Source: an uncultured Acetatifactor sp.
Lineage (GTDB): Bacteria; Bacillota; Clostridia; Lachnospirales; Lachnospiraceae
Assembly: GCA_910586835.1 (NCBI GenBank)
Contig: CAJUJU010000032.1
Coordinates: forward strand, 1-42,310
Direction of reading: 5' to 3'
Length of the DNA stretch: 42,310 bases
Made by a program: the position numbers and the translations under genes. Below the pieces are notes generated by a model, which had not been told where the DNA came from, did no database searches, and saw nothing but the letters and a program-made list of their open reading frames with translations. Each line of letters opens with the position of its first letter. Position 1 is the stretch's first letter. Below, in pieces: positions 33,490-41,261 of the stretch.

Positions 33490-34859
33490 AGTTTCACGCA
33501 TTGACTTTATTTCCGGAGATGATCGAGCAGGGCTTGAAGCCGGGTATCATCGGAAGAGCGGTGGAGAAGGGGCTGATTTCCCTGAATACAGTGAACATCA
33601 GAGAGTACACCAGGGACAGGCACGGCAAGGTGGACGATTATCCCTACGGAGGCGGGGCCGGCATGTTGATGCAGGCGCAGCCCGTTTATGATGCATGGAG
33701 GGCGGCTGTGGGGGATCGGAAGCCGCGCACGATCTATCTGACGCCTCAGGGCAGGCCCTTCAGCCAAAGTATGGCGAGGGAGCTTGCAAAGGAGGAGGAA
33801 CTGGTTTTGCTCTGCGGTCACTATGAGGGGATCGACCAGCGTGTGCTGGAGGAAATCGTGACGGATTATGTCTCTGCAGGCGATTATGTGCTTACGGGGG
33901 GAGAACTTCCGGCCATGGTGATGATAGACGCCATTGCAAGGCTGGTGCCGGGGGTATTGGGAAACGAGGATTCCGCAGAGGAGGAAAGTTTCCACAATGA
34001 CCTGCTGGAATACCCCCAGTACACCAGACCGGAGGTGTGGCACGGCAAAAGAGTACCGGAGGTGCTTTTGTCCGGCAATCACGGAAAGGTTTCGGAATGG
34101 CGGCTGGAGCAGTCAAAAGAGCGCACTGCGGGGTTCCGGCCCGACCTGTATGAAAAATACCGGGAGAAGCAGCGGCTGATTCTGCGGCTTTCAAAGGATA
34201 AGCGGAACAACATCCACATCATGGAAAGCCTTGCCAGAGGGAAAGGAGAAATCCTGTATCACCAGGGCGGAGACCTGCTTGTGCAGGACAGGGCGTCGTC
34301 TGTCTGTATGCTGACGGCGGAAAAAGCTGAGTCTGCAGGACGGCTTGCCGAAATGCTGCCGGAAGGAACAAGGTGGGTGATCGTCTCCCAGGATTTTGTC
34401 CGGGAGCTGTTTGCGGATAAGGGCTGCGGGCTCTTTGGCAGCTGCAGTCAGTACCTGTATACGAATAAGGTTTTTCTGCCGGTGCGGTACAAGGAGATCC
34501 GCAGGCTTACGGAAGAGGATACTCCCTATGTGACGGCGCATTATGCACATGACACGGAGGAATACGTCAGGGAACGAGTCCGGGCCGGAGTTATGTACGG
34601 CGCGTTTTCCGGTGAGAGGCAGATCGGCTTTATCGGAATTCACACTGAGGGCAGCATGGGACTTCTGTATGTGGAGGAGGAATTTCGCAGAAGGGGCGTG
34701 GCAGAGGCATTGGAGGCGTTCTGCGCAAACCGTCTTCTGGAGAAGGGGTTTACCCCCTACGGTCACATCATGGAGGGAAATACTCCGTCCGAACACCTTC
34801 AGGAAAAGTTGGGATTCTATCGTGCTTCCCGCTGCGTGTACTGGATGAGTATAACATAG
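33486..34859 (+). CDS. trmD: tRNA (guanine-N1)-methyltransferase TrmD fused to a GNAT acetyltransferase domain
   Basis: 457 residues, nearly twice the usual 230-260. Residues 1-225 are a complete TrmD, which methylates G37 of tRNAs: YGGGAGMLMQAQP, LCGHYEGIDQR, DYVLTGGELPAM, and SFHNDLLEYPQYTRPEVW (knot and catalytic Asp), ending LSGNHGKVSEWRLEQS. After a linker, residues about 245-457 form a GNAT-like region. It has a degenerate first half (IMESLARGKGEILYHQGGDL ...) and a typical second half with LYVEEEFRRRGVAEALEAF (acetyl-CoA motif RRRGVA, 401-406) and EHLQEKLGFYRA. The frame is continuous, with no stop or shift. The start overlaps rimM (ATGA). Whether the second domain is active on tRNA, a protein or a small amine is unknown. 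Confidence 0.9.
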   Translation: MKFHALTLFPEMIEQGLKPGIIGRAVEKGLISLNTVNIREYTRDRHGKVDDYPYGGGAGMLMQAQPVYDAWRAAVGDRKPRTIYLTPQGRPFSQSMARELAKEEELVLLCGHYEGIDQRVLEEIVTDYVSAGDYVLTGGELPAMVMIDAIARLVPGVLGNEDSAEEESFHNDLLEYPQYTRPEVWHGKRVPEVLLSGNHGKVSEWRLEQSKERTAGFRPDLYEKYREKQRLILRLSKDKRNNIHIMESLARGKGEILYHQGGDLLVQDRASSVCMLTAEKAESAGRLAEMLPEGTRWVIVSQDFVRELFADKGCGLFGSCSQYLYTNKVFLPVRYKEIRRLTEEDTPYVTAHYAHDTEEYVRERVRAGVMYGAFSGERQIGFIGIHTEGSMGLLYVEEEFRRRGVAEALEAFCANRLLEKGFTPYGHIMEGNTPSEHLQEKLGFYRASRCVYWMSIT

Positions 34860-34894
34860 GCTTGATATATATTAACCGGAGGCGGAATAATATT

Positions 34895-35656
34895 ATGATT
34901 GTGGAAAGCAAATATCCAATATTTGAGTTTGATGATAATAAAGATGCGAAAATAAACCCAACATCTTTTGCGGACAAATTATTTGATACAGACAAGTTAA
35001 TTATTACCTTCTTCCCTGAGGTTATGGATAAATTGGTAAACGAGGGTAAGATTACGCTTGAGGAAACGATTGGCGGTGAGAACCCGGTCTTCCTATATCG
35101 CTTTTTAGATGCTGATATTCTGATTACATTGGGACAGGTGGGATGCCCCGCCTGTGCCGGAAATTTGGATCTGTTTCATGCCATGGGTATTACCAGGGTT
35201 ATGTTCTGTGGGGGCGGCGGAGTCCTTGATAAAAATATCGAAGTGGGTCAGATACTTGTGGTGGAAGGAGCAATTAGGGACGAAGGGTTTTCATACCATT
35301 ACATAGCGCCTTCAAGATATATCTATACAAATCCCGGAACAACCGCAAAAATTACACAGTATTTAGAAAAGAATTCCATTTCGTACATTCGAGGATTGAC
35401 CTGGACAACAGATGCCATATTCCGCGAAACTCCCGATAAAATATCACGGAGAAAAGAAGAAGGTGCAAAGATTGTGGAAATGGAGCAGGCAGGGTGTATT
35501 GCCGTTTCGCAATTCAGAGGTTTTGAATATGGAGCATTGATATATGGCGGGGATGATGTTTCGCAGGATGAGTGGAGCAATAGGGGCTGGCGTAGTAGAG
35601 AAGGAATTCGCTATGACCTTGTGGCGCTTTGTAAAAAACTGGTTGAAATATTGTAA
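34895..35656 (+). CDS. Nucleoside phosphorylase (PNP/UDP family)
   Basis: 253 residues. It cleaves nucleosides with phosphate. Family elements seen: LGQVGCPACAGNLDLFHAMG, the GGGGVLDKNIEVGQILV strand, and the substrate motif KIVEMEQAGCIAVSQF (EMEQA). Phosphate-binding Arg residues occur in the first third but are not firmly placed. GGAGG (34878-34882) lies 12 bases before ATG 34895, which is long. Codon use is visibly more A+T-rich than the genes on either side, and it stands between trmD and rplS, which normally adjoin, so it was probably acquired. Confidence 0.75.
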   Translation: MIVESKYPIFEFDDNKDAKINPTSFADKLFDTDKLIITFFPEVMDKLVNEGKITLEETIGGENPVFLYRFLDADILITLGQVGCPACAGNLDLFHAMGITRVMFCGGGGVLDKNIEVGQILVVEGAIRDEGFSYHYIAPSRYIYTNPGTTAKITQYLEKNSISYIRGLTWTTDAIFRETPDKISRRKEEGAKIVEMEQAGCIAVSQFRGFEYGALIYGGDDVSQDEWSNRGWRSREGIRYDLVALCKKLVEIL

Positions 35657-35708
35657 TATATTTGATTTGTTAATTTCCGCCATGAACAGGGATAATTAGA
35701 ATTTTTGC

Positions 35709-35737
35709 TTGCATTTTCTACGCTGATATGATAAAAT
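35709..35737 (+). promoter_or_regulatory. Promoter of rplS
   Basis: TTGCAT (35709-35714) and TAAAAT (35732-35737) with a 17-base spacer; TG at 35729-35730 forms an extended -10 (TGATAAAAT). Confidence 0.6.
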
Positions 35738-35749
35738 CTGAATGTTGCA

Positions 35750-35800
35750 AAATTGAAGATGGTCCTCTGTTACAGGAAATGTATTAAGAACATCCATATT
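35750..35800 (+). promoter_or_regulatory. Candidate L19 autoregulatory leader of rplS
   Basis: The 80-base leader can fold into a CCT/AGG hairpin (35763-35777) and an ATGT/ACAT hairpin (35779-35793), flanked by GATG/CATC. A ribosomal-protein leader upstream of rplS is known in Bacillota (the L19 leader); this region is in the right place and has small stems, but the match has not been tested. Confidence 0.4.
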
Positions 35801-35816
35801 TATAAGGAGGCTCGTT

Positions 35817-36164
35817 ATGAGTGATATTATCAGAGAAATTGAAGCAGGACAGATGAAGGAAACTGTCGATGCGTTTGCAGTCGGTGATACCGTGAAGGTT
35901 TACGGTAAGATCAAGGAGGGCAACCGCGAGAGAATTCAGGTTTTTGAAGGCGTTGTGCTGAAGAGACAGGGCGGAAGCAACAGAGAGACCTTTACTGTCA
36001 GAAAGCTTTCCGGCGGAATCGGTGTGGAAAAGACCTGGCCGGTGCATTCTCCCAATGTAGAGAAGATTGAGGTCGTGAGAAGAGGTAAAGTAAGACGTGC
36101 AAAGCTGAATTACCTGAGAGACCGCATTGGTAAGAAGGCAAAGGTGAAAGAGCTTGTCAGATAA
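35817..36164 (+). CDS. rplS: 50S ribosomal protein L19
   Basis: 115 residues with the family motif FAVGDTVKVYGKIKEGNRER and IQVFEGVVLKRQGG ... VEKTWPVHSPNVEKIEV. Part of the large ribosomal subunit at the 30S-50S interface. AAGGAGG is about 8 bases upstream of ATG 35817. It is followed by a clean terminator. Confidence 0.97.
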   Translation: MSDIIREIEAGQMKETVDAFAVGDTVKVYGKIKEGNRERIQVFEGVVLKRQGGSNRETFTVRKLSGGIGVEKTWPVHSPNVEKIEVVRRGKVRRAKLNYLRDRIGKKAKVKELVR

Positions 36165-36176
36165 TAAGTGCAAGGC

Positions 36177-36208
36177 AAAGGGACAATTACTTTTGTAGTT
36201 GTCCTTTT
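36177..36208 (+). terminator. Intrinsic terminator after rplS
   Basis: GGACAATTAC (36181-36190) pairs with GTAGTTGTCC (36195-36204) with one G-T pair and loop TTTT; then TTTT (36205-36208). Confidence 0.85.
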
Positions 36209-36219
36209 CTGTTTTGGGC

Positions 36220-36244
36220 AGCTATGATATAATATATCATAGCT
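36220..36244 (+). promoter_or_regulatory. Palindromic operator over the lepB promoter
   Basis: Perfect inverted repeat with 12-base arms, AGCTATGATATA and TATATCATAGCT, around a single central base. The TATAAT -10 box (36228-36233) lies across the centre and has an upstream TG (36225-36226), so it is an extended -10; the -35 is poor. A dimeric repressor bound here would block the polymerase directly. Confidence 0.6.
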
Positions 36245-36289
36245 TGAAAGATAGGAAGGGTGTTTTTTCAAAACGGGAAAACGGATTAT

Positions 36290-36871
36290 ATGGCGAAAAG
36301 GAGCAGGGGATTAAGCTTTTATAAAAGAAGAAAAAAGATCAGTTCCGCAATGATCCGGGAGGTGTTCAGCTGGATATTCGGAATACTGGCGGCAATTTTT
36401 GTGGCGGCTGTGCTGGACTTTTTCTTCGGCATGACTACAAATGTGGTGGGGGTATCCATGGAGCCCACTCTTTATAACGGACAGCAGATTTTCATAGATC
36501 GTTTCTTTTATGTGTTGTCATCGCCCAAGAGAGGCGACGTGGTGGTATTCCTGCCAAACGGCAACGAGAATTCTCATTACTATGTAAAGCGTGTGGTGGC
36601 CGTGCCGGGGGATCGGCTGGTCATTCAGGACGGCACCCTTTTTGTGAACGGAATAGAAAGCGAATGGGTGTCGGCATATATTTCTGACCCGGGAATTGCG
36701 GGAAACGAGTTTACATTGGAGAACGGCGAATATTTCTGTGTCGGGGACAACCCGGGCAACAGTGAGGACAGCCGTTCGGCAAATATAGGTCCGGTGGAGG
36801 ACACAGATATTATAGGAAAGGCATGGTTTCGTACCGGATGTGAAGAGCAGGGTATGGGCTTTGTAAAATAA
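36290..36871 (+). CDS. lepB: Signal peptidase I (first copy)
   Basis: 193 residues. It removes signal peptides outside the membrane. One membrane span lies at about 25-46 (VFSWIFGILAAIFVAAVLDF); the catalytic Ser is Ser56 (VGVSMEPTL) and the general base Lys100 (YYVKRVVAVPGD); the conserved GDNPGNSEDSR box is present. The N-terminal 20 residues are strongly basic, which is inside. Start uncertain: ATG 36290 has only a weak ribosome binding site, and a GTG at 36260 abuts AGGAAGG. rbgA starts three bases after its stop, and a second signal peptidase gene follows rbgA. Confidence 0.93.
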   Translation: MAKRSRGLSFYKRRKKISSAMIREVFSWIFGILAAIFVAAVLDFFFGMTTNVVGVSMEPTLYNGQQIFIDRFFYVLSSPKRGDVVVFLPNGNENSHYYVKRVVAVPGDRLVIQDGTLFVNGIESEWVSAYISDPGIAGNEFTLENGEYFCVGDNPGNSEDSRSANIGPVEDTDIIGKAWFRTGCEEQGMGFVK

Positions 36872-36874
36872 GAA

Positions 36875-37735
36875 ATGAATTATCAATGGTATCCCGGTCA
36901 TATGACGAAGGCCAGGCGTATGATGCAGGAGAATATAAAACTGACGGATTTGGTGATTGAGCTGGTGGACGCAAGAATTCCCGCAAGCAGCCGCAATCCG
37001 GATATCGGGGAGCTGGCGCGGAACAAGGCGAGGATTGTGCTCCTGAACAAGGCGGATCTGGCGGATCCTGTCTGCAACAGAGAGTGGATGGCTTTTTTTG
37101 AGGAGCAGGGCGCGTATGCGCTGGAGGTCAACTCCAAAAGCGGAGCGGGGATCCGGGCCATTGACGGGCTGGTTCGGGAGGCCTGCAAAGAGAAGCTGGA
37201 GCGGGACAGAAAACGCGGAATCGTAAACCGTCCGGTCAGGGCCATGGTGGCGGGGATTCCCAATGTGGGAAAATCCACCTTCATCAATTCCTTTGCGGGA
37301 AAAGCCTGTGCGAAGACCGGCAACAAGCCGGGAGTGACAAAGGGGAAGCAATGGATCCGCCTGAACAGGAATCTGGAGCTTCTGGATACTCCGGGTATCC
37401 TCTGGCCCAAATTTGAGGATCAGGAGGTGGGAATGCGGCTGGCGTTTATCGGATCCATGAACGACGAAATCGTCATTATGGAAGAACTGGCCTGCGACCT
37501 TCTGAGGCAGTTGAGAATGCTTTACCCGGACGCTGTCTGTGAACGATACGGCATAGAGTGGCAGGATTCCGAGACGGCGGTTCTGGAGGCGATTGCCAGG
37601 AGCAGGGGATGCTTTCTAAAAGGAGAACGGCTGGATCTGAAAAAGGCGGCAGATATACTGACAGATGATTTCAGAAGCGGGCGGCTGGGGCGCATGACTC
37701 TCGAGAGGCCGCAGGGACAGGAGAATATACAATGA
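36875..37735 (+). CDS. rbgA: Ribosome biogenesis GTPase RbgA (YlqF)
   Basis: 286 residues. A circularly permuted GTPase: the G4 motif LLNKADL comes first, at about residue 55, then G1 GIPNVGKST at about 125-133, and G3 DTPGILWP. RbgA helps the last steps of 50S assembly. The C-terminal ANTAR-like RNA-binding helices follow. ATG 36875 has no strong ribosome binding site, so it may be translated by coupling to lepB. The stop overlaps the next start by ATGA (37732-37735). Confidence 0.95.
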   Translation: MNYQWYPGHMTKARRMMQENIKLTDLVIELVDARIPASSRNPDIGELARNKARIVLLNKADLADPVCNREWMAFFEEQGAYALEVNSKSGAGIRAIDGLVREACKEKLERDRKRGIVNRPVRAMVAGIPNVGKSTFINSFAGKACAKTGNKPGVTKGKQWIRLNRNLELLDTPGILWPKFEDQEVGMRLAFIGSMNDEIVIMEELACDLLRQLRMLYPDAVCERYGIEWQDSETAVLEAIARSRGCFLKGERLDLKKAADILTDDFRSGRLGRMTLERPQGQENIQ

Positions 37736-38277
37736 ACAAGGTATTGAAGGAAATCATAAATACACTGCTGTATCTTCTGGCAGTGTTGTGTCTGACCTGG
37801 CTGGTGATTCATTTTGTGGGCCAGCGCACGGAGGTGGAGGGAAGCTCCATGGAGGCCACCCTTTCCGACGGCGACAACCTGATCGTAGACAAGATATCCT
37901 ATCGGTTTCGAGATCCGGAGCGCTTTGACATCATTGTGTTTCCGCCCGGAAACAAGGAAAATACTTTCTTTATCAAGAGAATCATCGGTCTGCCCGGGGA
38001 GACGATTCAAATCGATGAGCAGGGAAATATTTATATTGACGGGGAAAAGCTTGTGGAAAGCTACGGCAGGGAAATCATAGATCCGGATCACATAGGACTT
38101 GCGGCAGACCCTATTGTGCTGGGAGACGACGAGTATTTTGTCATGGGGGACAACCGCAATAACAGTACGGACAGCAGGTATCCTACGGTGGGAAACATAC
38201 ATCGGGACGAGATCATCGGACGTGCCTGGGTGCGCATCTGGCCGCTGGCGAAATTCGGGGTGCTCAGGCACCAGTAG
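37732..38277 (+). CDS. lepB: Signal peptidase I (second copy)
   Basis: 181 residues. One N-terminal membrane span at about 10-29 (NTLLYLLAVLCLTWLVIHFV); catalytic Ser39 (EGSSMEATL) and Lys82 (FFIKRIIGLPGE); GDNRNNSTDSR box present. It differs from the copy at 36290 in the lengths between the motifs and in its short, less basic N terminus. AGGAG is upstream; the start overlaps the rbgA stop. Confidence 0.94.
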   Translation: MNKVLKEIINTLLYLLAVLCLTWLVIHFVGQRTEVEGSSMEATLSDGDNLIVDKISYRFRDPERFDIIVFPPGNKENTFFIKRIIGLPGETIQIDEQGNIYIDGEKLVESYGREIIDPDHIGLAADPIVLGDDEYFVMGDNRNNSTDSRYPTVGNIHRDEIIGRAWVRIWPLAKFGVLRHQ

Positions 38278-38335
38278 GAAAGGCACTTTCAACCACTGAT
38301 TCATATGTGCGCCGAAACGCACAGGGGGTGCAGAG

Positions 38336-39118
38336 ATGAAAAGTATTGAAGAGATTAAAAAAGAGCTTCAGGCAGCTTCCGCAGAAGGGCTGCCTGAATT
38401 TATAAAGGAATATACCGGTGATTCCCGGGGCGGTGTGAAAAAGCTGGTGGAAACGGCGGAAAAGAGGGTGGCTGCGTTTGTAAAGGAGCGGGAGCGGATA
38501 GAGAAGCTTCGTTTTTATGAGGAAAAATACAGGGAGTTTGATTATATCTGCGGCATCGATGAGGTGGGAAGAGGGCCGCTGGCAGGTCCGGTGGTGGCGG
38601 GAGCGGTGATCCTTCCCAGAGATTGTCGCATTCTTTATATTAATGATTCCAAGCAGCTGTCCGAAAAAAAGAGAGAGGAGCTGTATGAGGTCATTCTGGA
38701 AAAGGCGGTTGCCTGGGCGGTGGGATATGCGTCCCCCAAGCGGATCGACGAGATCAACATACTGCAGGCGACCTATGAGGCAATGCGGCAGGCGGTGGGG
38801 AAATTGACGCCGGAACCTGATATTCTGCTGAATGACGCAGTGACCATTCCCGGAGTGGCCATCAGACAGGTTCCCATCATCAAGGGCGATGCGAAGAGTA
38901 TTACCATCGGTGCGGCCAGCATTGTGGCAAAGGTGACAAGGGATCGGCTTATGGTGGAATATGACAAGACCTATCCGGAATATGATTTTGCGGGAAATAA
39001 GGGTTATGGAAGCGCCGGACACATTGAGGCGCTGAAGAAACACGGTCCTTCGCCCATTCACCGCCGCAGCTTTATCAGAAATTTTGAGGCGGACAACGAA
39101 GTAAAACCACTTTCATGA
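38336..39118 (+). CDS. rnhB: Ribonuclease HII
   Basis: 260 residues. It removes ribonucleotides and RNA-DNA hybrids from DNA. Active-site motif CGIDEVGRGPLAGPVVAGAV (D-E), a later Asp in ILLNDAVTIPG, and SIVAKVTRDRLM then GYGSAGHIEALKKHGPSPIH are typical. About 65 residues precede the catalytic domain, as in many Bacillota forms. A GGGGGTG site lies upstream of ATG 38336. Confidence 0.95.
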   Translation: MKSIEEIKKELQAASAEGLPEFIKEYTGDSRGGVKKLVETAEKRVAAFVKERERIEKLRFYEEKYREFDYICGIDEVGRGPLAGPVVAGAVILPRDCRILYINDSKQLSEKKREELYEVILEKAVAWAVGYASPKRIDEINILQATYEAMRQAVGKLTPEPDILLNDAVTIPGVAIRQVPIIKGDAKSITIGAASIVAKVTRDRLMVEYDKTYPEYDFAGNKGYGSAGHIEALKKHGPSPIHRRSFIRNFEADNEVKPLS

Positions 39119-39146
39119 CGGATTGGTATGCGCAGGGGAGATAACT

Positions 39147-40931
39147 ATGAAGCTTTCACAATTGTTTACGGGCGGGCCGCAGGTGGAAGAGAGCGGACGG
39201 GTAAATCAGAAACAGACCGCACGCACGGCTGATGTAAACAGTCAGATCCGTTCTCTTGTGCCCGGCCAGACCATTCGCGGGGAGATTGTATCCAGAAACG
39301 GCGGAGAGGTACAGATCAGGGTGTCGGAGGACATGGTGCTGAATGCCAGGGTGGATCAGAGCATTTATCTGGAGCAGGGAAAGAACGTTACCTTTGAGGT
39401 AAAGAACAACGGCAGAGCTCTTTCCTTAAGCCCGCTTTTTACCAATGTAGCTACGGATGCCAACGTGCTGAAAGCTCTTGAGATGGCGGGGATTTCTGTC
39501 AACGAGACCTCTGTGGCAATGACGGAACAGCTGATGGAGGCCGGTCTTCCGGTGAACAAGAGTACCCTGCAGCAGATCTATCGGGAGATCAACAGCTTTC
39601 CGGGATATGAAATTTCGGATGTTATCAATCTGCACAGGCTGCAGATGCCGGTGAATGAGGCCAATATGCAGCAGATGGCGTCTTATCGAAATCTGACACA
39701 TCAGTTGATCAGCGGCCTGACGGATGTGCTGGAAGCGCTGCCACAGGCCGCGGAGAATATGCTGTCCGCCGGAAATGCCCAGGGAGCGGCGGAGCTGTAC
39801 AGGGCGCTTTTTCATATGGCAGGAGAGCCGTTTTCCGTTCAGGGAGAGTTTTTTTCGGCCGCCGTTTTGGAAGGGCTGTCTCCGGAAGCCGGTGAGGAAG
39901 TGCTGCAGGCGGTTCTCTCGGAGATGACCGGTGAGGCGGCGGAGCTTATCAATCCGGAGAACGGCGGGCCGGTTTTGGCGCCCGGGGAGGAGACTGCCGG
40001 GAAGGAACCGGCGGAAGTGGTTCCCGGAGAGCAGACTGTGGGAGACGGGACGATAAATAAAGGAGATGTAAAAGGAATGGTTCTTTCTCCGGAGGAAAGA
40101 GGGGGTCTCGCAGGGAAGCTTTTGCAGACTCTGGAGGAGCTTTCCCTTTCTCCCCGTGAGAGCGCCGTCTTTTCGGAGCAGATCAGGCAGTTCGGGGAGG
40201 GAGCTCTCTCTGCGGAGCAGCTTTTTGAGCTGTCCGGAAAGCTGCTGGAGGCAGGACAGGGTTCGGAGAAGGCGATGGCCGCGCTGCATCGGCTTTTTTC
40301 GGGAAAAGAGTTTGAGACAGTGCTGGCGCGGCAGCTGAAGGCCGGGTGGACCCTGCAGCCGGAGGAAGTGGCAGAGCAGGGAAAGGTGGAAGAGTTCTAC
40401 AGCCGGCTTGACAGGCAGCTGAAGGGGCTGGTCAGAACGCTGGAGGCGGGAGGACAGGCGGGGAGCGCCGCCCACAGAGCCGCCGCCAATGTTTCGCAGA
40501 ATGTGGATTTTATGAATCAGATCAATCAGGTGTACGCTTATGTGCAGCTTCCCCTGCGGCTGCAGCATTCCGATGCCCATGGAGACCTGTATGTCTATAC
40601 CAACAGGCGCAGTTTTTCTGACAGGAACGGTTCGGTCAGCGCGCTGCTGCATCTGGATATGGAGCAGCTTGGGCCTGTGGATGTGTATGTGGCGCTTCAG
40701 GATACCAAGGTCAGCACCCGGTTTTATGTGGCGAATGACGGGATACTGGACTTTATAGAGGAGCACCTGGATATTCTGACCCAGAGGCTTCAGAAGCGGG
40801 GATATGACTGCAGCTGTTCCATGACGCTTAAGGATGCGGGAGAAGAGGAAGCGGAGGGAGGACTTGCGCCGCTTCTGCAGCAGGAAAAAGGGATTATGTT
40901 GTCTCAGTATGCTTTTGATGTGAGAACGTGA
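39147..40931 (+). CDS. FliK-like hook-length-control domain protein (YlqG-like)
   Basis: 594 residues. The C-terminal 130 residues (FMNQINQVYAYVQLPLRLQ through DLYVYTNRRS and LLHLDMEQLGPVDVYVALQD) match the FliK C-terminal domain that contacts FlhB in the flagellar export switch. The N-terminal 300 residues are helical, with a long proline/glycine/glutamate linker near 270-310. In Bacillus the same place, after rnhB, holds ylqG followed by ylqH, and this gene is also followed by an FlhB-tail gene. No flagellar genes are nearby. ATG 39147 has AGGGGAG at 6 bases. Confidence 0.8.
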   Translation: MKLSQLFTGGPQVEESGRVNQKQTARTADVNSQIRSLVPGQTIRGEIVSRNGGEVQIRVSEDMVLNARVDQSIYLEQGKNVTFEVKNNGRALSLSPLFTNVATDANVLKALEMAGISVNETSVAMTEQLMEAGLPVNKSTLQQIYREINSFPGYEISDVINLHRLQMPVNEANMQQMASYRNLTHQLISGLTDVLEALPQAAENMLSAGNAQGAAELYRALFHMAGEPFSVQGEFFSAAVLEGLSPEAGEEVLQAVLSEMTGEAAELINPENGGPVLAPGEETAGKEPAEVVPGEQTVGDGTINKGDVKGMVLSPEERGGLAGKLLQTLEELSLSPRESAVFSEQIRQFGEGALSAEQLFELSGKLLEAGQGSEKAMAALHRLFSGKEFETVLARQLKAGWTLQPEEVAEQGKVEEFYSRLDRQLKGLVRTLEAGGQAGSAAHRAAANVSQNVDFMNQINQVYAYVQLPLRLQHSDAHGDLYVYTNRRSFSDRNGSVSALLHLDMEQLGPVDVYVALQDTKVSTRFYVANDGILDFIEEHLDILTQRLQKRGYDCSCSMTLKDAGEEEAEGGLAPLLQQEKGIMLSQYAFDVRT

Positions 40932-40948
40932 CGGGGGCGGATTTTCGC

Positions 40949-41233
40949 ATGGACGAGAAGAAAGAGGAAAAAAAAGTCAGGCAGGCCATTGCGCTGGAAT
41001 ATAATCCGTCTGAGGATGCGCCCAGGGTGATTGCAAGCGGAAGAGGAATTCTGGCGGAAAAGATCATCGAGAAGGCGAAGGAGAGCCAGGTGCCCGTCCA
41101 TCGGGACGACAAGCTGGCGGATACGCTTTCCCGGCTGGAGATCGGAGATATGATTCCGCCGGAGCTGTATGAGGTGGTGGCGGAGATCCTGATCTTTGTG
41201 GATTCCATGGATAAGCTGAAGAAAAAGCTGTAA
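40949..41233 (+). CDS. FlhB C-terminal-domain-like protein (YlqH-like)
   Basis: 94 residues. It resembles the cytoplasmic domain of the export-gate protein FlhB/YscU just downstream of the NPTH self-cleavage site: AIALEYNPSEDAPRVIASGRG, then AEKIIEKAKESQVPVHRDDK and LEIGDMIPPELYEVVAEIL. There are no membrane spans and no NPTH motif. ATG 40949 has GGGGGCGG at about 10 bases; a GTG at 40928 overlaps the preceding stop. With the FliK-like gene it forms a pair like ylqG-ylqH; its function outside flagella is unknown. Confidence 0.85.
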   Translation: MDEKKEEKKVRQAIALEYNPSEDAPRVIASGRGILAEKIIEKAKESQVPVHRDDKLADTLSRLEIGDMIPPELYEVVAEILIFVDSMDKLKKKL

Positions 41234-41261
41234 GCGGTGCGGGGACCTGCAGGGGATGCTT

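Noticed and set aside
34160..34240. Frameshift or lost stop explaining the long trmD
   Set aside because: The frame is uninterrupted, codon use is even across the junction, and the second half has coherent GNAT motifs in the same frame.
39426..40766. A 446-codon minus-strand frame opposite the FliK-like gene
   Set aside because: It has no recognisable domain and no ribosome binding site, and the plus-strand gene is supported by homology and order.
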